From positions 868,001 through 932,000 of the forward strand of contig NZ_CP020038.1 of assembly GCF_002157225.2 (NCBI RefSeq): a stretch of DNA of 64,000 nt. The letters are read 5' to 3'. Shown one piece after another: positions 1 to 7,943 of this stretch; the first letter of the stretch is position 1; each line of letters begins with the position of its first letter. Source of the stretch: Agarilytica rhodophyticola (lineage in GTDB: Bacteria > Pseudomonadota > Gammaproteobacteria > Pseudomonadales > Cellvibrionaceae). The position numbers and the translations under genes were made by a program. The notes beneath the pieces are model-generated. The model saw only the letters and a list, made by a program, of their open reading frames with translations, was not told where the DNA came from and searched no databases.

Positions 1-431
1 AGAGGCGCACTACTAATGGGCATGAAACTGCGTTGTCGGTGATTTTTGAATCAGGAATCCAGCATATCGCGGATTCATCCAAAAGCCTTAGGGCCTTGCC
101 ACAAGCTTACCGAGATTTCTTTCGACAGCTGCCTTCAGCCTGGGATGAGACCCGTTTTTTGTCAGGCTACCCTGGCCGCGATGTAGTCATGGCTAGACGA
201 AGAGGGGAGCGTTGGTTTGTCGCTGGCATTAATGGTGAAGCACATAAAAAAAGTAGGGTATTGGATCTGTCTTTTATTAAGAGTAAAGCTAATTGTGCAT
301 TGCTGTTGCATGACGGCAACAGTAATGGTGAATTTTTATTCGCTAACAAAATCATCAGCGACCTGTCTAAAGTTCCTATCGAAATGGAAAAATTTGGCGG
401 TTTCACTTTAGCCTTTAATTTGTGTAGATAG
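1..431 (+). CDS. Glycoside hydrolase family 97 protein, C-terminal end (5' end outside window)
   Basis: The reading frame is open from base 3 and runs to a TAG at 429-431, so only the last ~143 residues are here. The stretch RRTTNGHETALSVIFESGIQ, then PSAWDETRFLSGYPG, VVMARR, WFVAGINGE and a closing GGFTLAF match the C-terminal part of GH97 enzymes (SusB-type alpha-glucosidases and alpha-galactosidases), including the final beta-sandwich. Family members act on alpha-linked glucans or galactosides, usually in the periplasm. An apparent start at base 33 (TTG) is not the true start, because family similarity continues upstream of it to the window edge. Which sugar it cuts cannot be told without the catalytic domain. 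Confidence 0.85.
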   Translation, partial: RRTTNGHETALSVIFESGIQHIADSSKSLRALPQAYRDFFRQLPSAWDETRFLSGYPGRDVVMARRRGERWFVAGINGEAHKKSRVLDLSFIKSKANCALLLHDGNSNGEFLFANKIISDLSKVPIEMEKFGGFTLAFNLCR

Positions 432-811
432 TAGTCTAAGCCAGCTAATTTTTTAGCGCCTGGATAGCTGTATGAGAGGAATTGTTGATGCCATCCATAG
501 AGTATAATCAGACCTCGACACAGTTAAGGTACGCTAACCTGAGTTTATGCCTGCCTTGATATTTTGTATTCAGTGCTATAAGAATAGTCAAAGAGTATTG
601 TGCCTACTTAGGGGGGGTGAGGTGTGCAATAGCCCCTCATTTCTATGGCACAAGGATCAAAGATACAATAAGATGTGCGCACCAGCGATTGTAACAAAAT
701 TTTACTGATTTACGTGCATGATGGAAGAGATTGGGGTTACTTTTTGCTTGTCATGGGAGTAGTGTGTGGCATCGCCAGCAAACGTTAATACATTTTTAGG
801 GCTTACGGTTT
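432..811. other. Intergenic region between the GH97 end and the CBM9-like gene
   Basis: No ORF longer than about 20 codons looks real here on either strand. No convincing terminator or promoter was identified. It presumably carries the 3' UTR of the GH97 gene and the promoter of the gene starting at 812. Confidence 0.4.
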
Positions 812-1600
812 ATGAATTTTTGTATAGTTATCCTGCTATTCTTGTTTTTCTCTGGACAATCTTTTGCAGAAGAAAAAGCAGTAGTAAATGAAATTTATGA
901 GTCACCATTTGCCGATCAGGCGCCAATTCTAGATGGCGAGCTGAGTGATCCTGCTTGGGAGAAAGCAAAATGGAAAAGCCTAGATAAACTTATGCTAGGA
1001 ACACAGCCAGATGAGAATGATTTTAGTGCGCGCTATAAAGTGGTGTGGACCGAAGAGCATCTGTATCTAATTGCGGAAATCGTGGACGATGTGCTCCACG
1101 ATAGTCACCCTAACCCTCTAGAGCAATATTGGAATGACGATACACTTGAAATTTTCTTAGACGAAGATAAAAGTGGCGGCAATCACCTATATAACTACAA
1201 TGCCTTCGCATACCACATTGCATTGGACAACCAAGCGATTGACGTTGGGCCATTTCTAACAGAAGAGGATCAAAAAGCCGGTAAGTCGAATATTAAGGCG
1301 TTTCCAGACCATGTAAAAAGTATCTGGAAGCGAAGTATTACCGAGCCAAGTAAAATCTTGTGGGAAGTGCAGATAACTGTATATCAAGGGGACAATAAGG
1401 ATGTTGAGCCGAGCATGATAAAACCGATTAAGCTCAGTAAAGGAAAGGAAATGGGACTTATGGTTGCTTATTGTGATAGCGATTACGGTAATGCTCGTGA
1501 GCATTTTATGGGGGATGTTGAGATTGAGCCTATTAATGGCGATAAGAATCTTGGGTTTATCGATGCAAGCGTTTTTGGAACAGTTAAACTTGTTAAGTAA
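812..1600 (+). CDS. Secreted CBM9/DOMON-like carbohydrate-binding protein
   Basis: 262 residues. Residues 1-19 are a hydrophobic signal peptide ending near SFAEE. From about residue 30 the protein shows the CBM9-like pattern: APILDGELSDPAWEKA at the start, YKVVWTEEHLYLIAEIVDD in the middle, and WNDDTLEIFLDEDKSGG further on. CBM9-type modules bind sugar chain ends (glucan, xylan); stand-alone versions also occur as sugar- or haem-binding periplasmic proteins. No catalytic domain is attached, so a binding or enzyme-partner role is likely. It follows a GH97 gene in the same direction about 380 bp upstream, which fits a glycan-use locus, though the spacing suggests a separate transcript. The family call is good; the ligand is unknown. 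Confidence 0.7.
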   Translation: MNFCIVILLFLFFSGQSFAEEKAVVNEIYESPFADQAPILDGELSDPAWEKAKWKSLDKLMLGTQPDENDFSARYKVVWTEEHLYLIAEIVDDVLHDSHPNPLEQYWNDDTLEIFLDEDKSGGNHLYNYNAFAYHIALDNQAIDVGPFLTEEDQKAGKSNIKAFPDHVKSIWKRSITEPSKILWEVQITVYQGDNKDVEPSMIKPIKLSKGKEMGLMVAYCDSDYGNAREHFMGDVEIEPINGDKNLGFIDASVFGTVKLVK

Positions 1601-1617
1601 ATTGAAACTCTGTTGGT

Positions 1618-1676
1618 AATAGGCCCAAAGCCGAATTTTGCATTTGCTAATGTGAAAACTCTGGGCCTATAAAACT
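1618..1676. terminator. Possible bidirectional terminator between convergent genes
   Basis: ATAGGCCCA at 1619-1627 pairs perfectly with TGGGCCTAT at 1662-1670, separated by a 34-nt loop and followed by AAAACTATTA. It lies in the short gap between the CBM9-like gene (+) and the hydrolase gene (-). The long loop makes it less certain than a compact hairpin. Confidence 0.4.
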
Positions 1677-1684
1677 ATTAATCT

Positions 1685-2509
1685 TCAGATATCTTTTTGT
1701 TGAATATCCCAGCCATCAGCTGTACAAAAAGCGCAATTATTACCTTCGAAGAGATTTGCTAGGCTACTATCCCCTTTCAATAAATATAAGAACCATGCCG
1801 TTGTAATACCACGGAAGTCTCCGAAGTCACCGCTTGGCTCAGAATGACCCGCGCCATTCAATGTCGCCCAGAATACAGGAACATTTGCCCGGTTGAATAC
1901 GGGTTCTTGATTTGAGCGAGGAGCGGCAATAAAATCAGAGCTACCTGAAAGAAGCAACATTGGCCCTCTTTGTTGTCTTTGTGATGAAGAGTTATGACCT
2001 AAACCTATTGTGAATGCAGCCATCGGAGCAGTCGCATCAATTCGTGAGTCCCGTCCAGCCATAATTGATCCGCCACCACCTTGAGAATGGCCTGAAGTTC
2101 CAACTTTAGAAAAGTCGAGAAAGCTTCTTAAACTAGAAGTTTCTAACCAATCGAGACATCCAATCATCGCTGAACCAGTGCCAGCATTAGTTGTATTTGC
2201 CGCAGCAACTACAAAACCCCAGGAAGCGAGATGAGTTAATCCTCCATCATAGCTATCTGGGCGATTGCCCGTGCCGTTGCCCCATAGAACGATTGGGTGA
2301 TTTCCGGTTAGCGTTCGCGGACGATAGATAGTGCAATTTGATCCACCGCTCTCAGTTATAGTCGTACTGGGGCCTGCTACAGCATAGTCAGCTGCAGGGT
2401 CGTCAGCATTACCGCCCCCGCCGACTGCCATTGCAGAGCTGGATAACATGAAACTGGCAACAAATGCGAAAGCATGTGCCACGATCGTTCGAGATACTAA
2501 TTTTCTCAT
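1685..2509 (-). CDS. Secreted alpha/beta-hydrolase, cutinase/PET-hydrolase-like
   Basis: 274 residues with an N-terminal signal peptide (hydrophobic 8-28, cleavage near AMA-VGGGG). The nucleophile elbow GHSQGGGG places the catalytic Ser at 142; candidate partners are Asp192 (SGSSDFIAAP) and His222 (NGAGHSEPSG). The YRP start of the fold, PIVLWGNGTG oxyanion region and SWGFVVAAANTTNAGTG resemble the dienelactone-hydrolase/cutinase/PETase branch of secreted serine esterases. Four cysteines (59, 118, 259, 262) could form disulfides, with a Cys pair near the C-terminus as in several bacterial PETase-like enzymes. Predicted substrate class is extracellular esters or polyesters; this is family inference and the real substrate cannot be read from sequence. 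Transcribed alone, convergent with the CBM9-like gene. Confidence 0.7.
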   Translation of the reverse strand: MRKLVSRTIVAHAFAFVASFMLSSSAMAVGGGGNADDPAADYAVAGPSTTITESGGSNCTIYRPRTLTGNHPIVLWGNGTGNRPDSYDGGLTHLASWGFVVAAANTTNAGTGSAMIGCLDWLETSSLRSFLDFSKVGTSGHSQGGGGSIMAGRDSRIDATAPMAAFTIGLGHNSSSQRQQRGPMLLLSGSSDFIAAPRSNQEPVFNRANVPVFWATLNGAGHSEPSGDFGDFRGITTAWFLYLLKGDSSLANLFEGNNCAFCTADGWDIQQKDI

Positions 2510-2913
2510 GAAGGATCACCTTTTAGGTTTTTAGTTAGCATCATTTTTGTGAGTTGATGCTTTAAATTGAATATGAAAAATCAAATGATTTCTGATTCTG
2601 ACCTTCGCGTCATCCGATCAAAAAGATAGACCTAATTTGATTTCGTTGATATGTATTGCGCGCGATAATTTTAGTAAGCGTTAGAATATTTTGGCTATGA
2701 CACGACTTGCCTGTTTTTAAGCTGAATGGAATCTCATGTCATTTTATATGGAGAGTTGATAATATGGCGCCCATATCAAAACTAAATGAATAAATAGTAT
2801 TTTATTGTGTAACACTAAATGCATATAATAAATTCATTGCTCAAAAACTTGCATCATTGATAATGTATAACCATAAAAAAATACTATTAAGATAAGTCGT
2901 GTAAGGTTGTAAA
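2510..2913. other. AT-rich intergenic region between divergent genes
   Basis: Divergent promoter region for the secreted hydrolase (-) and the small membrane protein gene (+). It is AT-rich and without a credible ORF. No recognisable operator was seen. Confidence 0.4.
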
Positions 2914-3594
2914 ATGAACCTGCGGGAATATTTTATGTATATAAGAAAATATTTGATGAGGTTTCACAGTCTATTAAGTATTGTAATATTAATAATTTTT
3001 AGTTTGGCGATAGTGCGTTCAATTATTCAAGATACTAATAAATCTGTGAATGCTGATTATAAAATCTTGTTTTTTCCTGTATTTAATAATGAGGTTCGTT
3101 TTGGTATTATCGAGGCCGCGCTTTCTAAAATAAAATTAGATTTACATGGAGAGCTAGAGCTCAATGCTAAGTCTGAATCTTCATTAAGTAAAGCAGAAGC
3201 ATCGCTTCCTGAGAATATTTCAAAAAAATCCCTTGATAGAGTAAGCTTTTTAATCACTAAGAGCTTTGTAGGGGTAAAGGGTGAGCTGTTGGCGGATGTA
3301 TTTCTCAAATATCACAAATATAAAAATGCTGAGAGAAAAACTATATCTCGTTACTCTGATGAAAAGACCCTTATAGAAGAGCGTCGACAACTGGATGAAA
3401 AATCATATTTACAAAAAAAATACCTAGGTCATCAATTATCTCGCAAACTATTTGGTAAGCAAAATGAATTTGCCAAATTATTTTTAAAAATGCGGATCGC
3501 TGAGAGTAATAATGATCTTTCTGATGATGAAAGAAAAACAGAGATGCTTCGATTGCAGAAGGAAATTAATGATCTAATGCAAGAGTCGTCATGA
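2914..3594 (+). CDS. Membrane-anchored helical protein of unknown function, paired with an Lnt-like gene
   Basis: 226 residues. The start ATG follows AAGG at a spacing of 7 nt. A single hydrophobic segment (about 17-38) anchors the protein with a periplasmic remainder rich in Lys, Glu and Leu, likely alpha-helical. The C-terminal part (LSRKLFGKQNEFAKLFLKMR, then DLSDDERKTEMLRLQKEI) is vaguely reminiscent of the last helices of lipase-chaperone (Lif) proteins, but I would not assign it to that family. The stop codon overlaps the start of the Lnt-like gene by 4 bp, so the two are translationally coupled and probably act together. No confident family assignment. Confidence 0.6.
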   Translation: MNLREYFMYIRKYLMRFHSLLSIVILIIFSLAIVRSIIQDTNKSVNADYKILFFPVFNNEVRFGIIEAALSKIKLDLHGELELNAKSESSLSKAEASLPENISKKSLDRVSFLITKSFVGVKGELLADVFLKYHKYKNAERKTISRYSDEKTLIEERRQLDEKSYLQKKYLGHQLSRKLFGKQNEFAKLFLKMRIAESNNDLSDDERKTEMLRLQKEINDLMQESS

Positions 3595-5168
3595 ATTACA
3601 ATAGGGTATATTTAAGTTGTTTATCCTTTAGGCTTAGGTCTGTACTGGCGATGATATCCGGCTTGTTAGTTGGGCTACCTTTTCTTTTTCCAAATTTATT
3701 TATACTGTCTTGGTTTGGCTTTGTTCCGTTATTATTTGCATTGCATAAGACTAATATTATAAAAGCTTATGTCCTAGGCTTGTTGTGCGGTCTGTCAGCT
3801 AGTGTCTGCGCTGTATATTGGATTGAGGAATTTATTTTTCACCTAAAGGGATACGAAAAATTTACTAGAATACTGTTATCTATTGCATTCTGGTTGTATT
3901 CAGCTCATATAATAGCTGCTGTAACAATTGTTTTTAACCTAATGAGAAAAGTAAAAAAAGTATCTGATTTTTTAGCTTTTCCTGTCATTGTTTGTATTGT
4001 ATTCTCAGTTTTCCCTTTATTATTCTCTATTCAATTAGGGGCTAGCCAAAGTCATTTTCTCGTTGCTCTTCAAGCAATCGATTTAACTGGTGTCTATGGG
4101 TTGGATTTTATTATTGCGCTGACCAATGTAATAATTTATAAAATTTGTTTACGGACACAAGAAAAAGGAATAGTAATATGTGCTACCATGATGGTGACCT
4201 TTTGGTTGGGTTACGGTATGTTTTCACTATCGAAATACCAAACACTAGAGAGACAATGGACGACCCAGAAAATTGGTATAGTTCAACCTAATGAGGCGCC
4301 AAGTATCAATGTGCCACCACCGGCTATCAATTATTCCCACGCTTTTTCTCCAAAATTAACTCTGACACAGAGCCTCGCCCATGAAGATGTCGTTGCTGTG
4401 ATATGGCCCGAATCTAGATTTCAAGGGTATTTCAGAGATCATCATGTTAAGACAGCATTTCAATATTATATAAAAGATTTTGATACTCATTTAATTTTTC
4501 AAGATATTGAAAAAAGCAGGCTGGATGGGGTGTTCAAAAAATATAATAGTTCAGTTTTTATAAATAATGACGGCGTTGAGCAAGGGCATTACCGGAAACG
4601 AAAACTGGTTCCTATTGGGGAATCTCTACCACTTTTTTCCGAAAATAAAGCAGTGAGAAAAGTCGTTAAAAAATATTTTGGTGATTTTTTTAGTGACTAT
4701 AGTGAGGGGGTAGAAAGTGTAAACTATCGTATCAATGATACTTTGTTCTTTCCATTTGTTTGTTATGAAATTATGTTTCCACGACTGGTAGCTAAAACCT
4801 TATCCGAGGGGTCATCAGAAGCTAAAATACTCGTTACACAGTCTAATAACACTTGGTTTGGTGATTCTCATCAACCTTATCAACACTTGTATGCATCAGT
4901 ATTACGTAGTGTTGAAAATCGAACACCTATGGTTCACGCTCTTAACAACGGGCCTTCTGCAGTAGTTATGCCTAGTGGTGAAATAATATTTCAATCTACC
5001 TACAACCAAGCTGCAGCCTATATTGTTGATGTGCCCATAGGAAAAACTACTTTAAGTTTTTTTAGTTCATACCCCAACCTATTTATGAACGCCATTTATA
5101 TACTATTTTCATGCTTAGTTCTTTACTCTGTTTTTGTTACCAGACGGCTTGGTTTCAACAGATCCTAA
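3591..5168 (+). CDS. Atypical apolipoprotein N-acyltransferase-like membrane enzyme
   Basis: 525 residues: six or so N-terminal transmembrane segments, a periplasmic carbon-nitrogen-hydrolase (nitrilase-fold) domain (about 225-490), and a C-terminal membrane helix, as in Lnt. The expected Glu-Lys-Cys triad is visible as Glu274 (WPES), Lys336 (YRKRKLVPIGE) and Cys391 (FVCYEIMFP); NNTWFGDSHQPYQHL is also typical. Lnt transfers an acyl chain to the N-terminal Cys of lipoproteins. The housekeeping lnt normally sits in a corC/ybeY cluster; here it is in accessory DNA, coupled to a small membrane protein, so it may be a second copy with a special substrate. Its AT-rich codons match its immediate neighbours rather than the core genes. 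Fold call is secure; exact substrate is not. Confidence 0.75.
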   Translation: MNYNRVYLSCLSFRLRSVLAMISGLLVGLPFLFPNLFILSWFGFVPLLFALHKTNIIKAYVLGLLCGLSASVCAVYWIEEFIFHLKGYEKFTRILLSIAFWLYSAHIIAAVTIVFNLMRKVKKVSDFLAFPVIVCIVFSVFPLLFSIQLGASQSHFLVALQAIDLTGVYGLDFIIALTNVIIYKICLRTQEKGIVICATMMVTFWLGYGMFSLSKYQTLERQWTTQKIGIVQPNEAPSINVPPPAINYSHAFSPKLTLTQSLAHEDVVAVIWPESRFQGYFRDHHVKTAFQYYIKDFDTHLIFQDIEKSRLDGVFKKYNSSVFINNDGVEQGHYRKRKLVPIGESLPLFSENKAVRKVVKKYFGDFFSDYSEGVESVNYRINDTLFFPFVCYEIMFPRLVAKTLSEGSSEAKILVTQSNNTWFGDSHQPYQHLYASVLRSVENRTPMVHALNNGPSAVVMPSGEIIFQSTYNQAAAYIVDVPIGKTTLSFFSSYPNLFMNAIYILFSCLVLYSVFVTRRLGFNRS

Positions 5169-5172
5169 CGTA

Positions 5173-6075
5173 CTATTTAAGATTAGCGTAGCGCCGTACT
5201 TTCTCAATAACATCTCTCTCGAAATGTTGTTCAAGTAGAGCCGCAATTTGTTTTTGCTCTTGGTTTTCACCAAGGTTTGCATCCAGAATATGTTGTTTTT
5301 CCTGTAGGAATTGATCGTAGCGTGACTTAAAGTTTGGGTCGTCGAAGTGATAGGCGACCTTATCTAACTCGTATTTTTGGCTAAGTAGCTTTTGTTGTTT
5401 TATTCTTGATTCCTTATCCAATTCAATGTCTGATTGTATGACCATCGATTCTATAGTATAACGATTATTTATCTCATCGAGTCCATAAAGCTTGTCGGCA
5501 ACTTCATAACCGAGATTTGCTCTTCTGATCGCGGTAATCTGTTCAAAGTTATTAAGCATATCATTTAAGTCGCTAGCTTGGTGGGTCGCCATAAAATCTT
5601 TTTCTTCTATCCGATAGTCATAATAGTCTCTAACAATCTTGGCTGCTTGTTCTCCCGCGACTCCTGAAATTCCTAGCTGAATATACTCTCCCAGTTCTAC
5701 CAGTTCCGACTCTGTCAAATCGAAAGAAACATGCATAAATGCTGATTCAAGCAAATCTTTGGCATTATGATCGACAACAACGTTACCGTTGCTATCTATT
5801 GAAACTCTGCTCAAGGCATTGAAGATATATTCGATGTCAAAGCGAAAGGGTGTTTCTGAATTATTTTTTTCTCTAATTTTTTCGCGTACTTGGGGATTAA
5901 TGGCAATTGATTCGGAGGCGTTGACATCGCCCGTAGTGGTCGTCGTCAAGCTATGTTGAGTCTTGTTGTTAATAGAAACATTATTTTCTTGGTTCATCCA
6001 GATAAACATCACCAAACCGAAAACTAGCAGAGTCCCTAAAATAATATAGATTGAAGGAATTTTTTGTGTTTTCAT
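5173..6075 (-). CDS. Membrane-anchored protein resembling lipase chaperones (Lif/LifO type)
   Basis: 300 residues, the size of lipase-specific foldases. One N-terminal membrane segment (about 9-26), a Thr/Ser-rich variable linker (about 30-55), then an almost wholly helical, charged domain. Features recalling Lif proteins are DGNVVVDHNAKDLLESAF followed by SFDLTESELVELGEYI (place of the family RxxFDY motif), IRRANLGYEVADKLYGLDE, and repeated helices ending in Glu/Lys-rich heptads. The canonical FDY motif is not intact, so this is a distant or degenerate member at best. Lif proteins fold secreted lipases in the periplasm; a secreted esterase is encoded about 2.7 kb away. It is convergent with the Lnt-like gene, 4 bp apart. 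Confidence 0.45.
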   Translation of the reverse strand: MKTQKIPSIYIILGTLLVFGLVMFIWMNQENNVSINNKTQHSLTTTTTGDVNASESIAINPQVREKIREKNNSETPFRFDIEYIFNALSRVSIDSNGNVVVDHNAKDLLESAFMHVSFDLTESELVELGEYIQLGISGVAGEQAAKIVRDYYDYRIEEKDFMATHQASDLNDMLNNFEQITAIRRANLGYEVADKLYGLDEINNRYTIESMVIQSDIELDKESRIKQQKLLSQKYELDKVAYHFDDPNFKSRYDQFLQEKQHILDANLGENQEQKQIAALLEQHFERDVIEKVRRYANLK

Positions 6076-6158
6076 GGGTTTGGACCTTATTTGGCTGTAA
6101 TCAAGTTATCTGGCTTGTCAATCTGAATATTCAAGGGGTATCTTTTTTGTGCGTTTTT

Positions 6159-7241
6159 TTACATTGGACAGGCCTTTTTTGTAAGGTTAACAGACTTATC
6201 TCTGATAGAACTAATAACTGTACCACTCCAATTCTTAATTGATCTACGTAAGCTAGATACACTGGAAAACCCCATCAAGTTAGCAATTTCTTCTGTACTT
6301 AAGTGAGAGCTTTTTAGATGCCGTGATGCCATATCCATTCTTACTTCGTGATAAAGCTGACGAAACGATGTTTGTTCATGGGCAAGCCGCCGAGTTAAGG
6401 ATCTGGGGGTTATGTTCAAGTGTTCCGCAACACTTTCCACAGTAACTGAATTATGATAGTTAAAATAATTAGCTGCAATAATACGACACACTTTTGTGGC
6501 AAAACGAACTTTCATACCCGAATTTTGCAGCTCTTCCTCGCACTGCTGAATAACTCTTAAAAAAGTTGGTCTACGAAGCTCTCTCCATGGTTGTACGATA
6601 AATTCTTCTGATGCAGATATTGAAGAATGTTTACAGCCGAACCTAAGAGAGGTGCAAGGTAATTTTTTGTAAAGATGAATATACTCTGGTTCTTCATATT
6701 CAAGACAAACATGTATTCTGGTATCGCTAACAGATTTGTTGCCACATAGATCTATCAATCGTAAAGTTATTGCGAGCTGAAATTCAATTTCAAACTTGTA
6801 AAGTTCTCTATCGTTTTCAGTTGGGCCGAAAGTAAGAATAGGATCTACAATTGTCTTGGAGGTATCATAAAAATAACGCCGCTCTTGCAGGTGCTGTTCA
6901 TAATAAGGCTGCGCAAGAGTGAGAAAATGAAAATAAGCATGGAACGCATCTTTTAATGAGGGACTGCAGTAGACAACCGTACCAACTGTACCATGGTAAC
7001 TCCAATCAATGTGTCCTCCAATGAGCAAGCCTATTCCAGGAAGCTGACATTCTTTTATACCATTTTTTATAAGCCTATTTAATTGAGAATAAGAAATCTT
7101 TATCCCCCTCTTGGCTAACATATTTTTATTTATTCCTGTCTCTTTCAATAAAGAGTTAAGTGATGCGCCAAAATGAGTAAATGATTCGATAAAACCGAGC
7201 GGGTGGAGTTGGAGTGGAATAACTTTTAAACTCATATCCAT
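6159..7241 (-). CDS. AraC-family transcriptional regulator with N-terminal arabinose-binding-like domain
   Basis: 360 residues. The N-terminal ~200 residues resemble the Arabinose_bd domain of OruR/ArgR-type regulators (LIGGHIDWSYHGTVGTVVYCSPSLKDAF). The C-terminus carries the two AraC helix-turn-helix motifs (SVAEHLNITPRSLTRRLAHE about 270-290 and TEEIANLMGFSSVSSLRRSI about 315-335). The start is supported by AAAGG 8 nt upstream. Such regulators usually activate a neighbouring catabolic or virulence gene in response to a small molecule. The target is unknown; the adjacent candidates are the Lif-like gene downstream and the AvrE-family gene about 700 bp upstream on the same strand. Confidence 0.85.
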   Translation of the reverse strand: MDMSLKVIPLQLHPLGFIESFTHFGASLNSLLKETGINKNMLAKRGIKISYSQLNRLIKNGIKECQLPGIGLLIGGHIDWSYHGTVGTVVYCSPSLKDAFHAYFHFLTLAQPYYEQHLQERRYFYDTSKTIVDPILTFGPTENDRELYKFEIEFQLAITLRLIDLCGNKSVSDTRIHVCLEYEEPEYIHLYKKLPCTSLRFGCKHSSISASEEFIVQPWRELRRPTFLRVIQQCEEELQNSGMKVRFATKVCRIIAANYFNYHNSVTVESVAEHLNITPRSLTRRLAHEQTSFRQLYHEVRMDMASRHLKSSHLSTEEIANLMGFSSVSSLRRSIKNWSGTVISSIRDKSVNLTKKACPM

Positions 7242-7400
7242 AATGTTGCCTTTGAATAGTTTTGCTGTGAGAATAAAGTTAAATATGTAAGCTATAGCTT
7301 TATATGCTTTTGTATATCAAAGTTTTATCTTCCAACTTTAGTGCCACTATATAACTTCAAGAATAGAGGTTTATAGTACCTCGGCTATGGTTACAAGTAG

Positions 7401-7574
7401 ATGAAAAAAGTCGATCTAATTTTTATATTTAGTTTGCTTATTTGCATATACAAACCATTTAGGCTTACTCAGAAAAGTAAAATGGTATTAATTATTTTTC
7501 TATTACTTATGAATACTTATACAGATATAAGTTCATACCCAACTATAGACTTAAAAAGATACTTTCACCAATAA
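7401..7574 (+). CDS. Candidate small membrane protein, 57 residues
   Basis: ATG at 7401, stop TAA at 7572-7574. The peptide begins MKKVDLIFIFSLLICIY, has a basic stretch (PFRLTQKSK), then a second hydrophobic run (MVLIIFLLLMNTY) and a polar end (DLKRYFHQ), i.e. two short membrane segments joined by a positive loop. No strong Shine-Dalgarno lies upstream, and an AT-rich region will throw up hydrophobic ORFs by chance, so this is tentative. No family recognised. Confidence 0.3.
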   Translation: MKKVDLIFIFSLLICIYKPFRLTQKSKMVLIIFLLLMNTYTDISSYPTIDLKRYFHQ

Positions 7575-7912
7575 TATTCTTTTAATTATTCTTATTTTGA
7601 TGAAGGTAGTATTTTGATACCTCTGCTTTCAATATACCAATATACACGCACTGCTTTTTATTTTATATTCCTTGTTTTATGCACATTACAGCAACCGTAT
7701 AAGCTCCTTACAGCGTTATCTTAACATATAAGACGCAAACTAGAAGGAAAAATAGAAATAATTCATAGCGCTCTATTGTAAACTCACTTAAATATACGTG
7801 TTGGTGTAAGAGACTATTAGTGTGATCTAGATATTATTTTGAAAAAATGGCGCATAAATATATCTGCGCCGAGTTCCTATGGGAGAAAATGACTTACTAT
7901 TGAATATATTGT

Positions 7913-7934
7913 GGGGGTGATCTAGCCCCCTTTT
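7913..7934 (+). terminator. GC hairpin at the 3' end of the AvrE-family gene
   Basis: GGGGG (7913-7917), loop of 8, CCCCC (7926-7930), then TTTT on the + strand. The T run gives intrinsic terminator polarity for + transcription, so it could stop transcripts from the small ORF side entering the effector gene antisense. On the - strand the same stem follows the effector stop codon but lacks a T run. Confidence 0.5.
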
Positions 7935-7943
7935 CTTGATGTT

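Larger units (their letters stand above)
7242..7943. other. AT-rich region between the AraC gene and the AvrE-family gene
   Basis: About 700 bp, strongly AT-rich. It holds one small candidate ORF (7401-7574, +) and a GC hairpin next to the AvrE-family stop codon (7913-7934). Nothing else was recognised. Confidence 0.5.

Noticed and set aside
33..431. Complete small gene starting at TTG 33
   Set aside because: The GH97 similarity continues upstream of base 33 to the window edge, so this is the end of a longer gene.
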